A stretch of 64,000 nt of DNA from Thiomicrospira sp. WB1 (GTDB lineage Bacteria > Pseudomonadota > Gammaproteobacteria > Thiomicrospirales > Thiomicrospiraceae). The stretch spans positions 248,001 through 312,000 of the forward strand of contig NZ_LQBN01000001.1 of assembly GCF_001507535.1 (NCBI RefSeq). Reading direction: 5' to 3'. Numbering within the stretch: position 1 is the stretch's first letter; every line of letters starts with the position of its first letter. Shown here piece by piece: positions 35,247-43,877 of the stretch. A program made the position numbers and the translations under genes. The notes beneath the pieces are model-generated. The model searched no databases. It was not told where the DNA came from and worked only from the letters and a program-made list of their open reading frames with translations.

Positions 35247-36173
35247 TTATTGATCTTGAGAAGAGGGTGTGGTGCTCAATGATGTCACCGGTTTTAAGTG
35301 GTTCAGACATTCTTCAACGCCTTCTAGCCAGTTTGGAATGGCGTAGTCAAACCAGTGACAAAATTTTCGGCTATCAAGAACGGTGTATAGTGGGCGTTGG
35401 GCCGGTGTTGGATATTGATCGGTGGAAATAGGGGACAAAAACACGTTGGGGCTTTTGGGTTGTTTAAAGATTTGGAACGCTAGGTCATACCAGCTAGTGA
35501 CCCCTTCATTGCTAAAGTGAAATAATTCGCTTTGGCAAGACGAAAACGCGGGGTGTTGGAGCATATGCAAAATGGCTTTGGCCAGATGCGTTGCGTAAGT
35601 AGGGCTCCCGACCTGATCAAAAACAACATCCAGTTGAGGCTTGCTGAGACCTATTTTTTGCATGGTTTTGATGAAGTTGCGGCCGTACTCGGAGTGGACC
35701 CAGCTGGTACGGATGATGCAGCCCGGAGGCGACAGGGCATGAATCGCTTGTTCACCTTTGAGCTTGCTTGTACCGTATTGGTTAATAGGGTTTGGAAGGT
35801 CATGCTCACGGTAAGCGCCAATTTGGTTGCCATCAAAAACATAGTCGGTACTGATGTGCACAAGTGGAATGTCTTGTGATTGACAGAATTGAGCCAGTTC
35901 ATGAACGGATTGGTGGTTGATTCGATCAGCCAATTCAGCATCTTGCTCGGCTTGGTCCACGTGTGTATAAGCAGCGCAGTTGATGATGCCGTCCACCTGC
36001 CTGGATTGCAAAAAAGATAGCACTGTTTCAGGTTCAGAAAGGTCAATGGCTTCTCGCCCGTAAAACGCAAAACTTACGCCAGAGATTTTTTGATCAGTAA
36101 GTACTTTTTGAAGAGACTGGCCAAGTTGACCGTTTTTTCCAAGTACTAAGAACTGTTTTATGGTTGATGTCAT
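35247..36173 (-). CDS. rfbD: dTDP-4-dehydrorhamnose reductase
   Basis: A 308-residue short-chain dehydrogenase that carries out the last step of dTDP-L-rhamnose synthesis with NAD(P)H. The nucleotide-binding GKNGQLGQSLQKVL is at the N-terminus, the catalytic YGTSKLKGEQ (YxxxK) lies mid-chain, and VHISTDYVFDG supplies the Thr/Ser of the triad. Its start overlaps the rfbC stop by four bases (ATGA). Confidence 0.93.
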   Translation of the reverse strand: MTSTIKQFLVLGKNGQLGQSLQKVLTDQKISGVSFAFYGREAIDLSEPETVLSFLQSRQVDGIINCAAYTHVDQAEQDAELADRINHQSVHELAQFCQSQDIPLVHISTDYVFDGNQIGAYREHDLPNPINQYGTSKLKGEQAIHALSPPGCIIRTSWVHSEYGRNFIKTMQKIGLSKPQLDVVFDQVGSPTYATHLAKAILHMLQHPAFSSCQSELFHFSNEGVTSWYDLAFQIFKQPKSPNVFLSPISTDQYPTPAQRPLYTVLDSRKFCHWFDYAIPNWLEGVEECLNHLKPVTSLSTTPSSQDQ

Positions 36174-36742
36174 AGTACAGGCCAGTTTTGATCGAATTCG
36201 GTTTGAATGTCTCTAAGTCTCGGGTGTTGGGTGTCTTTTTGAGACAATTGAATGTCATCTACGGGCAGTTGCCAATCGATGCACAGGTCGGGATCATCCC
36301 ACGCCAACCCCTTATCATGGTTTGGTGCATAGTAATTATCGACCTTATAGCTGAACCGGGCCTGTTGACTGAGGACAACAAAACCATGCGCGAAGCCTTG
36401 TGGGATAAATAGTTGTTTTTTGTTTTCACCCGAGAGCTCAACGCCGACCGATTGGCCGAAAGTTGGGCTGTTTTGACGAAGGTCAACGGCCACATCAAGC
36501 ACCCTGCCCTGAAGGACCCTTACGAGTTTGGTTTGAGCAAAAGGCGGCGCCTGGTAATGCAGCCCGCGTAATACACCTCGTTGGGAGAAGGATTCATTAT
36601 CTTGAACGAAGCTGATTGAATGCCCTAGCTTTTGTTCAAGAAGGTCAAGACGAAAGGTTTCGCTGAAATAACCGCGTGCGTCACCGAAAACCTTAGGTTC
36701 AATCGTGAAGATCCCTGGCAGCTCTAGGTCTGTGAACTTCAT
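36170..36742 (-). CDS. rfbC: dTDP-4-dehydrorhamnose 3,5-epimerase
   Basis: A 190-residue cupin-fold epimerase. [17 protein letters not shown], the base-containing [20 protein letters not shown] and the [15 protein letters not shown] motif with its His are all typical; length is normal. It inverts C3 and C5 of dTDP-4-keto-6-deoxyglucose. It overlaps both neighbours by four bases, so the order is rfbA-rfbC-rfbD in one transcript. Confidence 0.95.
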   Translation of the reverse strand: MKFTDLELPGIFTIEPKVFGDARGYFSETFRLDLLEQKLGHSISFVQDNESFSQRGVLRGLHYQAPPFAQTKLVRVLQGRVLDVAVDLRQNSPTFGQSVGVELSGENKKQLFIPQGFAHGFVVLSQQARFSYKVDNYYAPNHDKGLAWDDPDLCIDWQLPVDDIQLSQKDTQHPRLRDIQTEFDQNWPVL

Positions 36743-37626
36743 GAGAGTTTTCCTTCGCCAGCCCGTTGGAGTAAATACTGGCCGTATTGGTTTTTTGCCA
36801 AGGGCTTTGCCAAATCCAGAAGTTGGTTTTTTGTGATGTAGCCCATTTCAAAGGCAATTTCTTCAAGGCAGGCCACTTTTAATCCCTGACGTTTTTCTAT
36901 GGTTTCAATGAAAGCTGAAGCCTCAAGCAGGGTTTCATGTGTGCCGGTATCAAGCCAGGCATAGCCTCGGCCCATCAGTTCGACCTTTAAGCGTTCTTCT
37001 GCCAGAAACAGTTGATTGACGGTGGTGATTTCGAGTTCACCTCTCTCCGATGGCGTCACTTGTTTGGCCTTGGTGATCACATCGTTGGGATAGAAGTAAA
37101 GGCCGGTGATGGCGTAATTGGATTTGGGAGCCTTGGGCTTTTCCTCAAGACTTAAAACATTGCCATCGTCATCGAACTCTGCAACGCCATAACGTTGCGG
37201 GTCCTGCACATGATACCCAAACACTGTTGCTGCCTCTTTTTTCTGAGCGTTTTGAACTGCCTGACTCAGTAATGGGGTGAAATCATGACCGAAAAATATA
37301 TTATCGCCCAGTACCAGGCAGACATCGTCTTTGCCGATGAAATCTTCGCCTATCATAAACGCTTGGGCCAGACCGTCCGGAGAGGGTTGAATGGCGTATT
37401 CAAAATGAATCCCCAAATCCTGCCCACTGCCAAGCAGAGCTTTAAAGCTTTCTTGGTCTTGAGGGGTGGTGATGATCAGAATCTCGGTAATGCCTGCGAG
37501 CATCAAAACGGAGATGGGGTAATAAATCATTGGCTTGTCATAAATGGGAACCAGTTGTTTTGATACCCCTTTGGTAATTGGGTAAAGTCGAGTACCTGAA
37601 CCGCCAGCTAAAATAATACCTTTCAT
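36739..37626 (-). CDS. rfbA: Glucose-1-phosphate thymidylyltransferase
   Basis: A 295-residue nucleotidyltransferase with the signature [20 protein letters not shown] at residues 8-27 and [28 protein letters not shown] further on. It makes dTDP-glucose from dTTP and glucose-1-phosphate, the first step of rhamnose synthesis. Length and motifs are normal. The stop overlaps rfbC. Confidence 0.95.
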   Translation of the reverse strand: MKGIILAGGSGTRLYPITKGVSKQLVPIYDKPMIYYPISVLMLAGITEILIITTPQDQESFKALLGSGQDLGIHFEYAIQPSPDGLAQAFMIGEDFIGKDDVCLVLGDNIFFGHDFTPLLSQAVQNAQKKEAATVFGYHVQDPQRYGVAEFDDDGNVLSLEEKPKAPKSNYAITGLYFYPNDVITKAKQVTPSERGELEITTVNQLFLAEERLKVELMGRGYAWLDTGTHETLLEASAFIETIEKRQGLKVACLEEIAFEMGYITKNQLLDLAKPLAKNQYGQYLLQRAGEGKLS

Positions 37627-37659
37627 AGTAAACCTTGATTATTGGGTTGTTTTATATGT

Positions 37660-38748
37660 TTATGTGCTCACTGCGTTTTGACACCATGCCTGGTTATCTA
37701 GATACCATTGAACCGTTTTTCTGAGACCGGATTCAAAAGTTTCTTTAGGCTCCCAGTTAAGTTCGCGCTGAATTTTGGAAGCATCGATGGCATAGCGCAT
37801 ATCATGGCCGGGCCGGTCGGTAACAAAGGTGATAAGGTCACGGTATGAGTGAAGGGAGGACTGTTTAAGGTGTTTCGTTTTTTGACTTGATGGCGGCGCC
37901 AATTCGTCCAGTAGGTCGCATAACAGATAGACCACATCGATGTTCTTTTTTTCGTTATGACCGCCAATGTTGTAGGTGTCACCGATCCTCCCTTCGAGTG
38001 CTACCCTTAAAAGGGCTTCGGCATGGTCGGTGACATAAAGCCAATCACGTATTTGATTGCCCTGGCCATAGACTGGTAATGGCTCGCCTTTAAGGGCGTT
38101 TAAGATCATCAGTGGGATGAGTTTTTCCGGGTATTGGTAAGGGCCATAGTTGTTTGAACAGTTGGTCACAACGACTGGTAAGCCATAGGTACGATGCCAA
38201 GCGCGAACCAGGTGGTCGGAGCTTGCTTTGCTTGCTGAGTAGGGCGAGCTCGGTGCATAAGGTGTCGTTTCCAGGAATTTGGGCAACGCATGGTCTGATG
38301 AAACTTGGTCTGGATGAGGTAGGTCTCCAAACACCTCATCCGTGGACACATGATGAAAGCGGAAACAAGATCGCTTTGGTTCTCCAAGGCTTTCCCAATA
38401 AGTGCGCGCTTGTTCGAGGAGCGTATAGGTGCCAACAATGTTGGTCTCAATAAAGGCGCTAGGCCCCTCTATGGAGCGGTCAACATGGGATTCTGCTGCC
38501 AGGTGCATGACCACATCGGGGCAAAAGTGTTGAAATAAATCCGCGACAGCTTTGGAATCACAAATATCGACTTGGGCAAAATGATAGCGTTCACTCTTCT
38601 CAATGGGAGAAAGGGACTGCAAATTTCCAGCGTAAGTGATTTTATCAACGTTAATCACTGTGTGAGGGGTATGCTTGATTATGTGTCGGACAAGGGCTGA
38701 GCCAATAAAACCTGCCCCGCCTGTAATCAAAAAGGTTTTTGAGTTCAT
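37660..38748 (-). CDS. rfbB: dTDP-glucose 4,6-dehydratase
   Basis: A 362-residue extended short-chain dehydrogenase: [16 protein letters not shown] binds [16 protein letters not shown] and STDEVFGDL hold the dehydratase acid/base residues, and [16 protein letters not shown] is the YxxxK motif. It converts dTDP-glucose to dTDP-4-keto-6-deoxyglucose. First gene of rfbBACD, 33 bases before rfbA. Confidence 0.95.
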   Translation of the reverse strand: MNSKTFLITGGAGFIGSALVRHIIKHTPHTVINVDKITYAGNLQSLSPIEKSERYHFAQVDICDSKAVADLFQHFCPDVVMHLAAESHVDRSIEGPSAFIETNIVGTYTLLEQARTYWESLGEPKRSCFRFHHVSTDEVFGDLPHPDQVSSDHALPKFLETTPYAPSSPYSASKASSDHLVRAWHRTYGLPVVVTNCSNNYGPYQYPEKLIPLMILNALKGEPLPVYGQGNQIRDWLYVTDHAEALLRVALEGRIGDTYNIGGHNEKKNIDVVYLLCDLLDELAPPSSQKTKHLKQSSLHSYRDLITFVTDRPGHDMRYAIDASKIQRELNWEPKETFESGLRKTVQWYLDNQAWCQNAVST

Positions 38749-39044
38749 GAAAATTCTGAGTTTCGGCGACGGTCATGATGCAGGGTTGACCTGCGTGCAT
38801 CTAAAGCCCATGAGCGCCAGCTATTTAGGTTATTAAAAATTTTGGCGTATTTTGATGTATACAGGGTAACAGCGGTTTTTTACTTGGATGTGAAAATCTC
38901 AAGCTAATGCTGTTGGACGCATTATAGCCAACTAAGCACCAGGAGGGTAGGGCAGTGCCCAGGCAATTATGCTGCCGCGTATATTTCAAGTAGGCAGTTG
39001 CTTTTTTCAGTTTTCATAAATAGAGCTTCAAGGCGCCTGATTAT
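38749..39044. other. Intergenic region upstream of rfbB
   Basis: About 300 bases holding the rfbB promoter and the downstream flank of the DUF4214 gene. I see no gene. A TGTGA half-site near 38890 lacks the second half, so I do not call a CRP operator. Confidence 0.3.
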
Positions 39045-39083
39045 CTCACCGTCATGAAAGGGGGATGCCTTTATCACGGTGAG
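39045..39083 (-). terminator. Inverted repeat after the DUF4214 gene, possible terminator
   Basis: CTCACCGT (39045-39052) pairs with ACGGTGAG (39076-39083), and an inner pairing AAAGG...CCTTT extends the structure. It lies 50 bases past the distal stop of the gene but has no T-run. Confidence 0.4.
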
Positions 39084-39289
39084 TTTGATCAGTGCCACTG
39101 TCTTTTTTAGAGTGAGCTACCGATGGATTGAAGTTAACCGAATTCATCATATATCAGACCGTTGGTGGCAATGCCTGCCAGTCCGATATTGTCTGTGTTG
39201 ATGGATTGGTTTGCAGCGAAGACACCAAGGCTGTCTTGGGTGAACTGACCCTGTTCGATCAGGTCAACGTAATAATTTAAATCGCTTTG

Positions 39290-40189
39290 CTAGATGCTGG
39301 TTTGGGTTAAATTTTCATAAAGAAGAGTGACTACGTCCTCATTGGAAGCGTTTTGTCCCAGCGCCGTTTCAAGCGCGGTGCCCATAAGCTGTTCATACGG
39401 CCAGCCGTTATCGAGATAGTGCAGACCAATGCCTGCATACTCTTGGTTGGTGACTGCGTCCGCTCCGAATACAGCGCCTAAAATTTTGGCAGTCTGACCA
39501 GCGTGTCCGTTGTCGATGTCCAGGGCCACTTTTTTATCGGCAAACTCCAAACGCTCGACATTAAGAAGTGCATCACTTCCATCACGCTGTTCATGGTTGT
39601 CACGAACCACAGTGCCTGAAACCAGAGTGCCATTGTCTAGCCTCTCATCGGTGAAACTGGCCGTTTCAATGGTATATTCGCTGAAGTTGCCGCGGTAAAT
39701 GGCTGTATCGATGCCATTGCCACCATAAAAATGGTCCATTTCTTCGCCTTCACCACCATTGCCCTGAAAACGGTCATTTCCCTCAAAACCGCGCACCTCA
39801 TCTTGGACGGGCTGGTCAAAAGACCCAATAAACCGGTCGTTGCCGTCGTATAGGTTCTCATTTTCAGATTGTAAAAAGTTTTCCAAGCTGATGCCCTGAG
39901 ACCAGGTTTCTTCAAATACTAAGGTGCTACTGGCATCATATTTTTTGATGGTTTGGATGGTACCTGAGACATCTGATAGCTGGCTGGGTGTGGAAAAGCT
40001 TACGAAATAGCCCGTAAAGTGAAAAGCAGTCCCTCCTTGCTCGGCCGAGGCTTGAGCGACGAATCCTGTATCCGAGTATGAGTTGACTGGCAAGGCCTTG
40101 ATTTGGTTGATGGATGCGTTGGCAGCCTCAAGGCTGTCAAACTCCATGTTGAAGACATCTTCGCTTCCATAGGCTTTTAGTGTATACAT
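39290..40189 (-). CDS. RTX/DUF4214-type secreted protein, truncated by an in-frame TAG
   Basis: From the ATG at 40189 (AAGGA seven bases upstream) this reads 299 residues beginning MYTLKAYGSEDVFNMEFDSL. The middle has degenerate RTX-like turns (YDGNDRFIGSF, GFEGNDRFQGNG, FYGGNGIDTAIY) and LLNVERLEFADKKVALD, the strand that commonly precedes a DUF4214 domain. The frame stops at TAG (39290-39292) in the middle of that domain. The same frame then continues with QSDLNYYVDLIEQGQFTQDS and LGVFAANQSINTDNIGLAGI to a TAA at 39134, exactly the rest of a DUF4214 domain. So the full gene is 39134-40189 with one nonsense codon. Probably type I secreted, near the glycan genes. Confidence 0.75.
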   Translation of the reverse strand: MYTLKAYGSEDVFNMEFDSLEAANASINQIKALPVNSYSDTGFVAQASAEQGGTAFHFTGYFVSFSTPSQLSDVSGTIQTIKKYDASSTLVFEETWSQGISLENFLQSENENLYDGNDRFIGSFDQPVQDEVRGFEGNDRFQGNGGEGEEMDHFYGGNGIDTAIYRGNFSEYTIETASFTDERLDNGTLVSGTVVRDNHEQRDGSDALLNVERLEFADKKVALDIDNGHAGQTAKILGAVFGADAVTNQEYAGIGLHYLDNGWPYEQLMGTALETALGQNASNEDVVTLLYENLTQTSI

Positions 40190-40314
40190 CAGCTTTTCCT
40201 TTTTGTACGACATTTTGCATATTTTTTTTAATACGCAAGCTTTTTTCCTGAAAGCTTAGCCGTAGGGCAAGACTGCAGGAGAAACTGGTGTATAACGACA
40301 AATTTGTGGCTTCG

Positions 40315-41619
40315 TTACATCCCTTTTTGCGCGAAGATGATGCGTAGTGTTTTGACAGCCGTCTCAATCTCAAGCCATAAAGACCAGTTTTTAATGTAAT
40401 ACAGGTCATACATCAGTTTCTGACGCGCATCCTCACTGTTTTGACCATAAGGGTACATAACTTGAGCCCATCCAGAGATGCCAGGCTTGATAAGGTGTCT
40501 TTCATGGTAATAAGCGATGTTTTTTTCATAGTCTTTGACGAGTAATGTCCATTCAGCTCTCGGTCCAATTAAATGCATGTCGCCCTTTAGAATATTCCAC
40601 AGCTGCGGTAGTTCATCCAGTCTGGTTTTACGCATGAACATCCCAAAAGGGAAAATGCGGTCATCATCGGGTCTGGTATAGTGCGAAACGCTATCATGTG
40701 GGTGCATGGTCCGAAATTTGACAACCAAAAATGGACGCCCTCCACAGCCTGTGCGTTCTTGGCGGAAAAAAACCGAGCCAGGCGACTGGCTTTGAATCTT
40801 GATGATGGCCACCAAAAAAACTGGCCAGGTCAAAAGCAGTAAAGCTAGCGATCCACCCAAGTCTATGATTTTTTTCCAAGTATTTTGGGCGCGCGAAAAG
40901 GGCCGAATATCATTTAGGTAATTTAGATTTGTGTGGTCAGCAGGGATAAAGCATTTTCGAAGGAAGTTTTCCATGAAATCATTAATGGATAGGAAATTCA
41001 TACCATTGATTTCAAGCCTAGTCAGGTATTGAACCAGCGCCGATGGCACTTGGTTTTTTAAGTTTAAAACGATGAACTCGGGTGCAAAGTCTTCAATGTT
41101 CTGTGCTAGGTCGGCCTCGTTGGTGAAACGGATATAGACACGGTGCTTTCGAAGGTAGTGGCGCTCATGTTTGTTGAACTGGTAATGTCTTCCTAAAAAA
41201 AGGATTCTAGTTTTGGGGCGTTTGATTGCCTTGAGGGTATGAATAGCAGTGAGCTTTAGTCCTAAAATGATAAAAGGCGTAACCAGTGCCCAGGCGACGA
41301 ATAAGGACCTGGAGATATCGTACGTATCTTGAACTAAGAAAATAATGAGCAAGGCCAACATGGCACTGATAAACCAGCTGTTGAAAGTCACGCTCAATTT
41401 TTGAGTCAGCGTCATTTGAGTAAAACGCTGATACCCTTTTTGTAGGTGCACCTTAATCAGAATGGTCAAGCCAGCTATGCCCGCAATTGAGCCATACGCC
41501 ACGAAAGGCTCATTCAATGATGGCAGAAACAGGACTGTAAGCCCCCAAATAACCAAAAGAGGGGTGAGTAGGTCGATCAGTGCGAAAGGTAACAGCAGGG
41601 TACGGTTAAGAAAAAGCAA
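40315..41619 (-). CDS. Polyprenyl glycosylphosphotransferase (WcaJ-like initiating sugar transferase)
   Basis: A 434-residue membrane protein. Four or five N-terminal membrane helices, a Rossmann-like middle (RILFLGRHYQFNKHERHYLR), one more membrane helix (GGSLALLLLTWPVFLVAIIK) and the C-terminal catalytic domain with VFFRQERTGCGGRPFLVVKF, RTMHP, RKTRLDELPQLWNILKGDMH, LIGPRAEW and KPGISGWAQV. These enzymes start polysaccharide synthesis by moving a sugar-1-phosphate to undecaprenyl phosphate. It probably starts the glycan exported by Wzm/Wzt or a separate exopolysaccharide. Confidence 0.9.
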   Translation of the reverse strand: MLFLNRTLLLPFALIDLLTPLLVIWGLTVLFLPSLNEPFVAYGSIAGIAGLTILIKVHLQKGYQRFTQMTLTQKLSVTFNSWFISAMLALLIIFLVQDTYDISRSLFVAWALVTPFIILGLKLTAIHTLKAIKRPKTRILFLGRHYQFNKHERHYLRKHRVYIRFTNEADLAQNIEDFAPEFIVLNLKNQVPSALVQYLTRLEINGMNFLSINDFMENFLRKCFIPADHTNLNYLNDIRPFSRAQNTWKKIIDLGGSLALLLLTWPVFLVAIIKIQSQSPGSVFFRQERTGCGGRPFLVVKFRTMHPHDSVSHYTRPDDDRIFPFGMFMRKTRLDELPQLWNILKGDMHLIGPRAEWTLLVKDYEKNIAYYHERHLIKPGISGWAQVMYPYGQNSEDARQKLMYDLYYIKNWSLWLEIETAVKTLRIIFAQKGM

Positions 41620-41736
41620 GCGGTTATCCGTTTGATTGTTGGTTAGGGCTTGGACAGTCTCCCACGATTATAAAGAAAAACGAACGACTTTTCTGCTTCG
41701 GGTCATATGCACATCGGTTGGACTTCTCTTACGAGG

Positions 41737-41762
41737 TTGAAATTTTTAACTCTTCACCCTAT
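41737..41762 (+). promoter_or_regulatory. Heat-shock (sigma-32-like) promoter of hsp20
   Basis: GTTGAA and CCCTAT separated by about 14-15 bases resemble the sigma-32 pattern CTTGAA-N13-14-CCCCAT. It lies about 60 bases before the hsp20 start, as expected for a small heat-shock gene. Confidence 0.5.
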
Positions 41763-41820
41763 TTAAAAAATAGTGAAATGCCAATGATCCAAAAGTCCTA
41801 GTAAAAAAAGGAGGTGCAAC

Positions 41821-42255
41821 ATGGCTCGATTTATGACAACGTTTGATCCTTTCAAGGAAATTCGTGATATGCAGTCTCGTCTTCAGCAAGCGTTTCCGGC
41901 AGAAACGGCGGAAAATGCCAATGTGGCGGGGTTCGTTCCCAGTGTAAACACACGCGAAGGCGAGTACGCTTATCACATTGAGGCGGATCTGCCAGGTGTG
42001 AAAAAAGACGACATCCAGGTCGAAGTTAAAGATGGGCGAGTGGCCATTTCAGGCGAACGTAAAGCCAAAGAGGAAGTCGCCGAAGACGATTATTATCGCA
42101 TGGAAAGCCGTTACGGCCGGTTTGAGCGCAGCTTTGCGTTGCCCGATAATGTGGATGAAGAGAACGTGAGCGCACGCTGTGAGGACGGGGTGCTGGAGGT
42201 GATCTTACCCAAAAAACAGCCCGACACCGACACTAAAAAAATCACGGTCGAATAA
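41821..42255 (+). CDS. Small heat-shock protein, Hsp20/alpha-crystallin family
   Basis: A 144-residue chaperone. FDPFKEIRDMQSRLQQAF is the N-terminal arm; the alpha-crystallin domain runs from YHIEADLPGVKKDDIQVEV through RFERSFALPDNVDEENVSA to DGVLEVILPKKQ. It holds unfolding proteins without ATP. AGGAGGTG precedes the ATG. A strong terminator follows, so it is monocistronic. Confidence 0.93.
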   Translation: MARFMTTFDPFKEIRDMQSRLQQAFPAETAENANVAGFVPSVNTREGEYAYHIEADLPGVKKDDIQVEVKDGRVAISGERKAKEEVAEDDYYRMESRYGRFERSFALPDNVDEENVSARCEDGVLEVILPKKQPDTDTKKITVE

Positions 42256-42289
42256 GCGATTGATCTGAAAAAACGGTGATTTGCTCTGT

Positions 42290-42320
42290 GCCCGGCCTGC
42301 TTGTCAGGCTGGGCTTTTTT
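42290..42320 (+). terminator. Rho-independent terminator of hsp20
   Basis: GCCCGGCCTG pairs with CAGGCTGGGC around a five-base loop and is followed by TTTTTT. Confidence 0.92.
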
Positions 42321-42424
42321 GTCTCCAGTGGGCGTAAACCGGCAAGAAGCGATGAATAAGGTTTTTTTTTGACAGCGCAGTTGGGTAGAATGGTCCTACT
42401 CTTATGTAAGCATTTAAGGCAGTC

Positions 42425-42877
42425 ATGAAAGATACAAAATTACGCTATGCCACCTTGTTGCAGTTGGTTGAAAAGGCGCAGGATGGCATTGTTGTGGCAG
42501 AAAAAGAAGATCACGACACGATTTTGATTTATGTGAACCCCGCATTTGAAAAACTGACGGGATATTCATCGGATGAAATTTTGTATCAGGACTGTCGTTT
42601 TCTGCAAGGCGACGACACGGAAAAGGATGCGGTTCGCGTATTGCGCTCGGCCATTGACAGCAGTGAACCGGTGCGCACGATTTTGAAAAACTATCGTAAA
42701 GACGGCACGCCCTTCTGGAACGAGTTGAGTGTGACCCCGTTTTATGATGAAGTCGATCAGTTGACCTATTACATCGGCATTCAGAAAGACGTGACAGATC
42801 TGGTCCGTTTGCAGGATGAGCTGGCTGAAGCCCAGGCGCGCATCGCAGAGCTGGAAGGGCAGTTAAGCGCGTCGTAA
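42425..42877 (+). CDS. Short LOV blue-light photoreceptor (PpSB1-LOV-like)
   Basis: A 150-residue single LOV domain with short N- and C-caps and no output domain. The flavin-binding loop is ILYQDCRFLQGDD with the adduct Cys57; NYRKDGTPFWNELSVTPF and YYIGIQKDVTDL complete the core and the C-terminal helix (LQDELAEAQARIAELEGQL) is a dimerising J-alpha coiled coil. It closely resembles the short LOV proteins of Pseudomonas putida by motif memory. Two arginines that hold the FMN phosphate in PpSB1-LOV correspond to Thr65 and Val70 here. It is convergent with the LitR-like gene. A TTGACA lies at 42369-42374 but no good -10 follows. Confidence 0.9.
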   Translation: MKDTKLRYATLLQLVEKAQDGIVVAEKEDHDTILIYVNPAFEKLTGYSSDEILYQDCRFLQGDDTEKDAVRVLRSAIDSSEPVRTILKNYRKDGTPFWNELSVTPFYDEVDQLTYYIGIQKDVTDLVRLQDELAEAQARIAELEGQLSAS

Positions 42878-42928
42878 CTCTGAACAGGAACGTTCAGAAA
42901 ACGTGTTGTCTGCGCTGATTGGTATGAG

Positions 42929-43780
42929 TTAGGCCGGTATCAGCGGAAAGTGGTGGGCCAGAAGGGCCTGGCTGGCTGAGCCGGGAGACTGGTCGGTGAA
43001 GAAATACAGTTCAAAGCTGCCGTGTTTCTGATGCCAGTTGTGCCAGGGGTCAAAGTCACAGCGGCCGCTGGCGTCGACAATGCCCACCCCCATGCATTGC
43101 AACGATTGCAGCAAGGTCACCAATGCCCCATCGGGCGTCACAGGTTGGTGTCGAACAATAGGATAATACCCTTTGAGTACCAGTTTGAGTGCGCTGATCA
43201 ATGCGTACACGGGGGAGGTGTCTGCCTGAAGGCCCAGTAAAATCGGACGGGATGGCTGAGCTGTTGTTTCGCGCAAGGTCAGGTAGAGACGGCTGTAAAG
43301 TCGCGGCAACAACGCCGTTTCCCAGAAAATGGACTGATCCGAATCCGCTGTGCTTCCCTCGCTCAGACTGATTTGATGCGTGGTTTCCGCCAGGGTGTTT
43401 TGCCAGACCGATTCCGGATAATCGGCAAGCAGTCGGTCAATTAATTGTGACAGCCCCACCACGTCCTGTTCGGCGCAGAGCGCCAGTAATCGCCGGCCCA
43501 TTTCCGACGGGGTTTTGGGGGTGGTGGTTTCGGGGCGCCGGGATTGCAGCAGGCTTTTCACCCGACCGATGGGAATGCCCTGCTGGGTGAGGCGCACCAC
43601 TTCCTGCAGCGTATCAATGTTTTCCTGGGTGTAAAGGCGGTGACCGGATTCGGTTCGAATCGGTTCAATCAGACCGTAACGCCGTTCCCATGCACGCAGG
43701 GTGATGGCGTTCACACCGGTCAGTCGAGAGACTTCACGAATCGGAAAAAGGGCATTGTCATCAATCGGTTGGCTACTCAT
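42929..43780 (-). CDS. LitR/CarH-like MerR regulator lacking a cobalamin site (class III type)
   Basis: A 283-residue protein. The N-terminal MerR winged helix is LFPIREVSRLTGVNAITLRA-WERRYGLIEPIRTESGHRLY followed by RLTQQGIPIGRVKSLL. The C-terminal part keeps the size of a B12-binding domain, but the ExHxxG/DxHxxG cobalamin motif is absent (around GLQADTSPVYALISALKLVL). Class III LitR proteins of P. putida lack B12 and work with a short LOV protein; the convergent LOV gene here fits that. Predicted to repress the divergent operon at 50001-50029 in the dark. Its own promoter gives a nearly leaderless transcript. Neighbour of photolyase, 97 bases away, same strand. Confidence 0.85.
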   Translation of the reverse strand: MSSQPIDDNALFPIREVSRLTGVNAITLRAWERRYGLIEPIRTESGHRLYTQENIDTLQEVVRLTQQGIPIGRVKSLLQSRRPETTTPKTPSEMGRRLLALCAEQDVVGLSQLIDRLLADYPESVWQNTLAETTHQISLSEGSTADSDQSIFWETALLPRLYSRLYLTLRETTAQPSRPILLGLQADTSPVYALISALKLVLKGYYPIVRHQPVTPDGALVTLLQSLQCMGVGIVDASGRCDFDPWHNWHQKHGSFELYFFTDQSPGSASQALLAHHFPLIPA

Positions 43781-43786
43781 GGCGCT

Positions 43787-43815
43787 ATCTTAGTCAATAA
43801 CCCTGGCAGGGTCAA
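43787..43815 (-). promoter_or_regulatory. Promoter of the LitR-like gene
   Basis: On the minus strand TTGACC (43810-43815), a 17-base spacer and TAAGAT (43787-43792) form a good sigma-70 promoter. The -10 ends only seven bases from the start codon, so transcription would begin at or next to the ATG. The dyad ACCCTG-g-CAGGGT (43800-43812) sits in the spacer. Confidence 0.65.
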
Positions 43816-43877
43816 TGAAATCTGTAGAGGGTTGGACAAGTGTTTGTATAGCCCGATCGCTGGGGCATGGAAACCAA

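Noticed and set aside
38880-38905. CRP site before rfbB
   Set aside because: Only one TGTGA half is present; the second half does not match.
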